64,000 nucleotides of DNA. Source: a virus. Each line of letters begins with the position of its first letter. Positions within the stretch are counted from its first letter, which is position 1. The position numbers and the translations under genes were made by a program. A model generated the notes under the pieces. It did not search any database and was not told the origin of the DNA. It saw nothing but the letters and a program-made list of their open reading frames with translations. Below, in pieces: positions 58,730 to 64,000 of this stretch. Location: IMG/VR virus record IMGVR_UViG_3300042892_003562, positions 1-64,000 of that record, one strand, 5' to 3'.

Positions 58730-58758
58730 AATTTTAGGTGGTTATCGAGAGTTCTTTG

Positions 58759-58773
58759 TTTAGCCCGGCTAAA
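58759..58773 (-). repeat. 15-bp dispersed element in the capsid leader
   Basis: Symmetric class; 29 nt upstream of the capsid ATG. Confidence 0.85.
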
Positions 58774-58872
58774 GATCGGTGATCTTTCTTGGTTGATGCC
58801 AAGGCTTGGAAAACAGAGCTGGCGCACTTGCGCTTGCTCAAAGGATGCTTTCTTAGAACGGATAACGACCGA

Positions 58873-58945
58873 GCCTCCGAATCAGGACCTTTTCAAAACC
58901 CGCCTGATTGTTGGGTTCGAGAAGGTTTTGCCCTAATCCGGAGGC
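58873..58945 (-). promoter_or_regulatory. Long stem-loop in the scaffold-capsid spacer
   Basis: On the - strand GCCTCCGGATTAGG pairs with CCTGATTCGGAGGC (14 pairs, the two wobbles being G-U only in - strand RNA). After a 5-nt bulge an inner ACCTT/AAGGT stem and a GAACCC/GGGTTT hairpin continue it. No U-run follows, so it is not a terminator. It could be an RNase III-type processing site, a stabilising 5' structure or a small RNA. Confidence 0.6.
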
Positions 58946-58993
58946 CACGTCAACTACTTTGTTTCAGGAATCTTGAAATTCCCAAAATATTTA

Positions 58994-60193
58994 TCAATGC
59001 GTGAACGCGTAGTCGCTGTTCATAGCTTCCATGAAGTCCTTCGGCTTGTTGCCGTCGGGCTTGGTGGCCTGCACGGAACTCCCGGCCTTGGCTGCCGTGC
59101 GGACGCTCTTGACGTCCTCCTTCTCATACACTGAAAGGCGCTTCTTGAGGGCGACCAGCTCCTTCATCGCGTGCGGCAGGGCGGACCCGGCGAACGCGGC
59201 GAACGCCATGTCGTTTGCTTTAGCCCGGCTAAAGTCAATCGCCAGCCCCTTGGCCACCAGCTCCTTGAACTTGGGTGTCTCGCCGTCCTCGTCGACAAAG
59301 CCCGGAATCACTTCCTTGTATTTGTCCCAGATGGACTTCTGGAGGGTTTGGACGCTGACGCGTTGGTCGGCCAGCAGCTTGCGCTCGGATTCGACGCGTT
59401 GCACCTTCTGTCGTTCCAGTTCGCCCTCGGCATTGGCCATCATCTGCTCGCGCTTGTCGATGAGGTCGCCGAACTTCTCGCCGAACGACAACACCTTGGA
59501 CTGGATGACAAGGGACGCCTCGCCGAAATGGGTGGACATCAGCTCCTCTTGGACAACGGGATCGCGTTCCTTGATGATCTGGCGAAGGATTTGCGGGTCG
59601 AGCTGGAGACGCTCGGAAAGCTGGTCGGCTTGGGTGAAGATGGCGGCGGCTGGCTGAACCACCTCGCGCTGGTAAACGTCTTCCGACTCCACCTTGAGCT
59701 TGGCGCTCTGTGAGCTCACCTCGGTCAAGCGGGCCTTCAGGCCGTCAATCTCTGCGGTCTTGAGCTCAAGCTCTTGCAGTTTGGCTTGAACCTCGGGCGT
59801 GACGGTGGACTGCTTGGCGGCTTTCAGCTCAGCCTTGAGGGCTCTGAACTTCTCCCCGGCCTTGGCCTCCATCCCTTTGACCTCCTCCTCGGTCTGCTTG
59901 TCGAAGGCCTCCTCGTTGAAGGCTCCCTCCTTGACCGGCTCCTTGGCCTCTACGGGCGTCTCTGGCGCGTCGGAGAAGAATTCCTCCTCAATGACAGGGG
60001 TGGTGTCTTCCGGCGTCTCCTTGGGCTCCACGGGAGCATCAGGAACGGCGGCTACGGGGTCGGGCGCGGCTGGCGTTGGTTCCAGTCCGGCTTGCGGGCC
60101 GTCAAAGAACGCGTCCATCGCGGCCATCACGTCGTGGTTGGGGTCGCCGTAAACAGCGTCCGCCATTGTTGTATCTGTGTTTTCTTGAGACAT
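58994..60193 (-). CDS. Head scaffolding protein
   Basis: 399 residues, very acidic and Lys/Glu-rich with a long coiled coil (KAGEKFRALKAELKAAKQSTVTPEVQAKLQELELKTAEIDGLKARLTEVSSQ). Acidic N-terminus (AAVPDAPVEPKETPEDTTPVIEEEFF) and a basic C-terminus (KAGSSVQATKPDGNKPKDF) for capsid binding. Gene order portal, scaffold, capsid and helical acidic content are characteristic. Contains a symmetric 15-bp element. Confidence 0.8.
   Translation of the reverse strand: MSQENTDTTMADAVYGDPNHDVMAAMDAFFDGPQAGLEPTPAAPDPVAAVPDAPVEPKETPEDTTPVIEEEFFSDAPETPVEAKEPVKEGAFNEEAFDKQTEEEVKGMEAKAGEKFRALKAELKAAKQSTVTPEVQAKLQELELKTAEIDGLKARLTEVSSQSAKLKVESEDVYQREVVQPAAAIFTQADQLSERLQLDPQILRQIIKERDPVVQEELMSTHFGEASLVIQSKVLSFGEKFGDLIDKREQMMANAEGELERQKVQRVESERKLLADQRVSVQTLQKSIWDKYKEVIPGFVDEDGETPKFKELVAKGLAIDFSRAKANDMAFAAFAGSALPHAMKELVALKKRLSVYEKEDVKSVRTAAKAGSSVQATKPDGNKPKDFMEAMNSDYAFTH
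59220..59234 (-). repeat. 15-bp dispersed element inside the scaffold gene
   Basis: Symmetric class; encodes FSRAK. Confidence 0.85.
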
Positions 60194-60227
60194 AGTGTGT
60201 TTGGTTGGAGATTAGTTGCAGGTCGGT

Positions 60228-60500
60228 TTACAGTTGTTTTTTTGAGGAAGATCTTCGAAGGGCGCTTGTTGAGCGATTGTTTCTTTTGGCGCGAAACAAA
60301 ACCCGATATTCGTTTGGATCGAGTGGCTCCTCATGCTGGAAAAAACCATTGGCATCACTTGATGATGCCCTCACAACTTGGAATTCCATATCATGAACCA
60401 GATTGCAATCGCAACAAGACATTCTATATCCAACCATCACAGGAGGAACCCACCGACTCCATCCGTCTTCGGTTTCTTTTTCGATAATGAATTTTGCCAT
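60228..60500 (-). CDS. Small zinc-ribbon-like protein (90 aa)
   Basis: MAKFIIEKETEDGWSRWVPPVMVGYRMSCCDCNLVHDMEFQVV has a CCDC...H site, followed by a polar basic tail (RAKRNNRSTSALRRSSSKKQL). Similar short proteins lie beside portal genes in several podoviruses; role unknown. Confidence 0.6.
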   Translation of the reverse strand: MAKFIIEKETEDGWSRWVPPVMVGYRMSCCDCNLVHDMEFQVVRASSSDANGFFQHEEPLDPNEYRVLFRAKRNNRSTSALRRSSSKKQL

Positions 60501-60688
60501 GAGTTTAATCGTTGGTTGGCTTGCTTGGAGATTGTTTCCATTGATCCTTTTTTGCGACTAGCCAGTCACTCTTCCAGAACCAATAGCGGCAACGCCCATA
60601 AAGAAGTTGAAATCTCAAGCGATCCTCAAAAGGAAGATCCTTAATCCATGGATGATTACTAATCATGATTTTAGTCGTTGGTCGGTTT
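60499..60688 (-). repeat. Related gene-junction modules (KPTND end plus next start)
   Basis: 60664-60688 and 60499-60523 match at 21 of 25 nt. On the - strand both run through the codons for KPTND, TAA and ATG (ACCAACGAYTAAAMTCATG), so two neighbouring genes share a C-terminus and initiation region. Confidence 0.8.
60505..60666 (-). CDS. Small basic protein (53 aa)
   Basis: Start ATG 60664-60666 (MISNHPWIKDLPFEDRLRFQ). Trp/Arg-rich (LLYGRCRYWFWKSDWLVAKK) and ends SKPTND, the same C-terminus as the next gene upstream. Function unknown. Confidence 0.55.
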   Translation of the reverse strand: MISNHPWIKDLPFEDRLRFQLLYGRCRYWFWKSDWLVAKKDQWKQSPSKPTND

Positions 60689-60931
60689 GAGGCGGCGGGA
60701 GGTGGAGCCTTCAAACTGAGGCTTCATCTCCGCCAAGGCGTAGAGCTTCAGCAAGACCGCCACGGCCCCTTCCGTGTGGTTGTAGGCCATCGCACAGGCT
60801 TCCAGCGTTGTCGCCCCGCGTCGCTCGCGGAACACCCCGTTGAGAGCTTCCTCGATGGCCTTGGTCATGGTCTGGCTTTGAAGCAGCGCCTTGAGGTCCT
60901 GCTGCTCTAGGACGGATAGTAGTGTTTTCAT
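60671..60931 (-). CDS. Small helical protein next to the portal (86 aa)
   Basis: MKTLLSVLEQQDLKALLQSQTMTKAIEEALNGVFRERRG... is two or three helices and ends LKPTND. Between the portal and scaffold genes; the start lies 5 nt after the 15-bp element that overlaps the portal stop. Confidence 0.6.
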   Translation of the reverse strand: MKTLLSVLEQQDLKALLQSQTMTKAIEEALNGVFRERRGATTLEACAMAYNHTEGAVAVLLKLYALAEMKPQFEGSTSRRLKPTND

Positions 60932-60936
60932 GAATC

Positions 60937-60951
60937 TTTAGCCGGGCTAAA
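60937..60951 (-). repeat. 15-bp start-associated element overlapping the portal stop
   Basis: On the - strand TTTAGCCCGGCTAAA supplies the TAG stop of the portal gene and ends 5 nt before the next ATG. Confidence 0.9.
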
Positions 60952-63268
60952 CCTGCGTGGCCTTGAGGCGTTGGAGCTTGGCCTGCGCCTCGGCGTCTTT
61001 GGTGACCAGTCCGCTCATCGCCTTCTGGGCCTCGGCCACCTGCTTCCATTCCCCGGCCTTCTTGATGTTCTCCAGCTTGAGCAAACCAATCTGCATTTCC
61101 TGCTGCATCTTCTGGCGATGCTTCATGTCGCTCATCTGCATCTCCTGCTGGGTCTTCTGCTGGAGCTTCTGGTCCTCGCTGAGCTCCTGTTGCTCGCCGC
61201 CGGGGCCTTGTTCGCCGCCCTCTTGAGCCGCCTTGTTGATCATCTTCAGGCCGTTGACGACAATCTCGCCAACCTGCTGGACCTGCTGGTGATACTGGTT
61301 GAGCTCAGGCTGCACGCTCTCGTGAACCACCGTCATCTCCAAAGTTGCAACCGCATGATCGTAAAGCATTTGATGCTCCATCGTCCATTGCATGAGGTCG
61401 ACCTGACCCTCGTCCACCCCCTTCAATCCCTCCATGAGCTTGTTGATGTGGATGGGGAGGTGCACCATGTGGAGCTGGCCGTCCTTCGGGTCCATGTAGT
61501 CGCCTTCGAGAAGCTGGAAGTTTTCCAAGGTGGCAATCGAGTCGTCGTATGGAATGCGGGTCTCGTTCGGCGTTCCGGCGTAGCGGTCGGCCAAGTCCAC
61601 CCCGCCCAACATAATCAAACGGTCGTAGTCGAAGTTTTTACGTCCCACCGCGTCCCACGTCGAATAGCCTTGCTGGATCTGGTCCATCAGCATGATCCGT
61701 GACGCACGGGAACCGGTGCCAATGATCCGCGTGGCCTGCACCCGCTTGAAGTCGATTTGCTTGAAGACGCTCTCAGGGACGCCACGGGCCACACAGCGGG
61801 CCTTCATCTCGCGCACGCGGGCCGCAGCCTGCTTGTCCTTCTGCCTGACCGTGAACGCCCGACGGACCTTCTCCTTCGTGATCTTGTCGTAGGGACCGTA
61901 GAACAACGTGACGGCGAAGCTGTTGAGCTTGTTGATGAAATCGAGCTTGGAGCTGACTTCCAGCTTCGTCTGACGGCTCTTGTCGTCGTTCATCATCATG
62001 TCGCCGGAAGCAAGACCGCCGGTCGCCCGGTTGAGGATGGAACGCGTTTCGTTGATGGCTGGCATCAAGGCGTTGTTCAGGTTGATCCCCACCTGCCTGT
62101 CCGGCATCTTCATCGTCGGCGGAATCATGATGGCCGAGCCGGAGTCGATCAGCATCATGTCCTGCTCGTCTTCCGTGGAAGCTGGCTGGAGAATCAACGA
62201 CGACCCGACCCGGGCATTATCGAGCATCTTGCAATGGAGGATGTCCCCGGCGTTGCACAGCTGGAAGATCAAATATCCCAAGCCGCGCACCGTGTAGAGC
62301 CGCCCGCCGTTACCTACGCTGAAAGGAAAGATTTGGAACGCCTGATCCACCGAATCGTAGTGGCCCGGCGACTTGAAGATGAAATCCTCCGGCCCGCCGT
62401 CCTGATCGGACAGCGCGTTCTTGGCCGAGATGTAGTAGGACCAGCGTCCGTCAAACTCCCTGATCCACGAATGGATGACGGCGATGTCCTCGCACTTGGA
62501 GTCGACAAAAATCTCGTTCGCCTTGATCTGGCGCTGCATCTCCTCCCAGTCGTTCCAGTCGGACTTCACCTGACGGGCGCTTTGGAGAATGGCCTTGCGA
62601 ATGGCGTCCTCGTTCCAGCCCTCGCCGCCAATCTTGGTGAACAACTCGGTGACACCGTAGGAGCCCAGCGAATGCGCCTGCTCGATCTTGGAGGTGATGA
62701 TGCCGCTCTTGCGCGGAAACTTGAAATGGTCGAGACCGGCGACGGAATACTGCATCGTCTCCTTGTCGTCGAAATAGGCAATGGCCACCCCGTGCTTGAC
62801 GTAGGTGGCGGCGAGCTGGATGTGCAGGGCCAACGCCCCGTCATCATCCCGGTCCATCACCGTGTATTCCTCGGCCAAAATCTGGCTCCACGTCAGCGCC
62901 TGCTGCTTATCCACCGTGGGAAGCAGAGGGATGTCAGCCAGCACTTTGGGCGTAGTGTAGATGTCGACGTAGGCGGCTTGGGCTTCCGTGAGGATGGTGG
63001 CTCCCTCACCGGTGGTGATGTTGAAGCGGTCGCTCTGGCCCTTGTTCTCCAGCTCGGCGGCGTCGTGCGGCGGCGTGTAATCGGCCAACCCGTCCACCAA
63101 GGAGCGGTTGAACGAACTGTCGTTGTCAGCCTCGCGCAGGAGCTCGTAGCCGTTCCGCGCCGCAGCCGGACTCCCCAGCCTTTCCTTCGGTTCCTCCAGC
63201 GTCTCGGCGTCGAGGGTTTTCAAGTCGTCGAGCGACTGCTCCGATTCGCGGAAGAGGGAGGTGGTCAT
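60947..63268 (-). CDS. Portal protein
   Basis: 773 residues, within the range of larger podovirus portals. The body has LYTVRGLGYLIFQLCNAGDILHCKMLDNARVGSSLILQP and the RSILNRATGGLASGDMMMNDDKS segment of the portal crown/clip region. A long helical C-terminus rich in Gln (LSEDQKLQQKTQQEMQMSDMKHRQKMQQEMQ) forms the barrel. Preceded by the terminase end and followed by scaffold and capsid. Starts 5 nt after a symmetric 15-bp element. Confidence 0.85.
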   Translation of the reverse strand: MTTSLFRESEQSLDDLKTLDAETLEEPKERLGSPAAARNGYELLREADNDSSFNRSLVDGLADYTPPHDAAELENKGQSDRFNITTGEGATILTEAQAAYVDIYTTPKVLADIPLLPTVDKQQALTWSQILAEEYTVMDRDDDGALALHIQLAATYVKHGVAIAYFDDKETMQYSVAGLDHFKFPRKSGIITSKIEQAHSLGSYGVTELFTKIGGEGWNEDAIRKAILQSARQVKSDWNDWEEMQRQIKANEIFVDSKCEDIAVIHSWIREFDGRWSYYISAKNALSDQDGGPEDFIFKSPGHYDSVDQAFQIFPFSVGNGGRLYTVRGLGYLIFQLCNAGDILHCKMLDNARVGSSLILQPASTEDEQDMMLIDSGSAIMIPPTMKMPDRQVGINLNNALMPAINETRSILNRATGGLASGDMMMNDDKSRQTKLEVSSKLDFINKLNSFAVTLFYGPYDKITKEKVRRAFTVRQKDKQAAARVREMKARCVARGVPESVFKQIDFKRVQATRIIGTGSRASRIMLMDQIQQGYSTWDAVGRKNFDYDRLIMLGGVDLADRYAGTPNETRIPYDDSIATLENFQLLEGDYMDPKDGQLHMVHLPIHINKLMEGLKGVDEGQVDLMQWTMEHQMLYDHAVATLEMTVVHESVQPELNQYHQQVQQVGEIVVNGLKMINKAAQEGGEQGPGGEQQELSEDQKLQQKTQQEMQMSDMKHRQKMQQEMQIGLLKLENIKKAGEWKQVAEAQKAMSGLVTKDAEAQAKLQRLKATQV

Positions 63269-63273
63269 AGGTG

Positions 63274-63288
63274 TTTAGCCGGGCTAAA
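63274..63288 (-). repeat. 15-bp start-associated element, symmetric class
   Basis: On the - strand TTTAGCCCGGCTAAA, 5 nt before the portal ATG at 63268. Confidence 0.9.
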
Positions 63289-63291
63289 GGA

Positions 63292-63570
63292 TTATCGTCC
63301 GCGCTCTTGCAGGGCTTCTGGGTTGGCGATAATAATCGCAGTCCCCGTCACAGCGGTCACGACAATCGCCATTTCCGAGTGCGCCCCGTAGTTGATCACG
63401 GACTGTTCGGCTGTCACCGTCAGCGGCGTGGCAAACGCTTGGTAGGTTCCCGGCGCGGTCAAATACTTGATCGTTGCGGTGATGGTGCCTGACGTGGCTA
63501 GGCGAAGCGTGCGCCCCGGAGTGATGTCAACAAGGTAGGTGCCTGTCGCGGTGATTGTGAGTTTTTGCAT
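63292..63570 (-). CDS. Small beta-rich protein (92 aa)
   Basis: MQKLTITATGTYLVDITPGRTLRLATSGTITATIKYLTA... is nearly all beta, Thr/Ala-rich. Between terminase and portal genes; could be a small head decoration or adaptor. No family recognised. Confidence 0.55.
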   Translation of the reverse strand: MQKLTITATGTYLVDITPGRTLRLATSGTITATIKYLTAPGTYQAFATPLTVTAEQSVINYGAHSEMAIVVTAVTGTAIIIANPEALQERGR

Positions 63571-63633
63571 GAGCTATGAAGAGGTTGGGCTCTTTTCCAT
63601 CAATCCAGCCTGATTGTCAAGCATTCAAGATGA

Positions 63634-64000
63634 TCACCGCATCTTTCTGCCCACCGTCGTCAACAAGTTGCGCTTGGTCACCACCTTGGCCCAGCCCTTG
63701 TTGACCATCTTCGCCACCTTCTGGACCTCGTCGCTCTTGAAATGCCCCAGCGTAATCGCCTTCTCCACCAACAGGTTGAACGTGTCCGCCATGTCCGGAC
63801 TCCGCTTGAGACGCTTCTTCGCCTCCTCCTTGCTCTCCACCCTGACCGTCCGCCCCTCCTTCTCGTGGTATTCCCTCTCGATCAACTCCGCGATGAGCGC
63901 CTTGCTCACCCCCGTGATCTGCCCCGAACGGATGAACTCCTTCGGCTGAATCCACAGCTCGCTGTTCTTGTTGAAATAGCCGCAGTCCTCGTTACGGAAG
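63634..64000 (-). CDS. terL: Terminase large subunit, C-terminal end (partial)
   Basis: The frame is open to the right edge and stops at TGA 63634-63636. Visible residues include CGYFNKNSELWIQPKEFIRSGQ, then VRVESKEEAKKRLKRSPDMADTFNLL. This matches the nuclease-domain end of large terminases, where ESKxxxKKRxxxSPDxADA is a conserved feature of the metal-binding end. The GTG at 63909 is an internal codon, not the start. The ATPase half lies beyond the window. Confidence 0.85.
   Translation of the reverse strand, partial: FRNEDCGYFNKNSELWIQPKEFIRSGQITGVSKALIAELIEREYHEKEGRTVRVESKEEAKKRLKRSPDMADTFNLLVEKAITLGHFKSDEVQKVAKMVNKGWAKVVTKRNLLTTVGRKMR

Noticed and set aside
61757-63391. 544-codon + strand ORF opposite the portal gene
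   Set aside because: It mirrors the portal codons and is rich in Arg/His/Val as typical of an antisense shadow; portal motifs on the - strand are clear.
1-64000. CRISPR arrays, IS elements, integrase/attachment sites
   Set aside because: No regularly spaced direct repeats, transposase, terminal inverted repeats, integrase or tRNA-end duplications were seen. The 15-bp elements are irregularly spaced and part of coding or leader sequence.

Overview
The window is most of a tailed double-stranded DNA phage genome (Caudoviricetes) with podovirus-like gene content. There are no rRNA operons or host housekeeping genes. It holds a replication/recombination module, a portal-scaffold-capsid block, a terminase end at the right edge, a lysis cassette and a 5,486-residue virion-type giant protein. 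No tail tape measure, sheath, integrase, DNA polymerase or RNA polymerase was recognised. The host cannot be named. Start codons almost never have a Shine-Dalgarno sequence and are instead preceded by A/C-rich runs such as CCAACCATGA, which points to a host lineage that initiates without SD (Bacteroidota and some related phyla are candidates; inference only). LAYOUT. The two halves converge. Positions 1-24,300 are almost all on the + strand: about 50 small, tightly packed genes, many joined by 4-base ATGA overlaps. They include a sigma-region-4-like DNA-binding protein, a Cas4/RecB-type nuclease, an ERF annealing protein, a DUF3127 protein, an OB-fold-like protein, a DUF932 protein, a ParB-like protein, a TOPRIM primase-helicase, a DUF6378-like protein and a MazG-like pyrophosphohydrolase. 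Positions 24,297-64,000 are all on the - strand. Read from right to left they give the large terminase C-terminus, portal, scaffold, major capsid protein, fibre/spike proteins with an embedded trypsin-like protease, holin, DUF1353, lipoprotein, SNase, L,D-transpeptidase-like lysis enzyme, tail/adaptor proteins and three internal-virion-type proteins ending in the giant gene. The two halves meet with stop codons overlapping in CTAG at 24,297-24,300. MOBILE PARTS. At least three AT-rich HNH homing-endonuclease genes interrupt the left arm: two related ones on the - strand, and one HNH-AP2 gene inserted inside another HNH gene, splitting it in two. UNUSUAL PARTS. (1) A 15-bp palindrome-like element (TTTAGCCTGACTAAA or TTTAGCCCGGCTAAA) occurs 25 times, 14 of them ending 1-7 nt upstream of a start codon. 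(2) Four gene-free stretches (2.9-3.2, 5.8-6.2, 9.7-10.3 and 22.2-22.5 kb) are full of inverted repeats and look like structured non-coding RNAs. The largest (about 640 nt) contains a 20-nt exact match, from memory of the E. coli sequence, to the 23S rRNA helix-43 hairpin, followed by the helix-44 loop sequence. These are the two pieces of the L11-binding GTPase-associated centre, so this RNA may mimic part of the ribosome.
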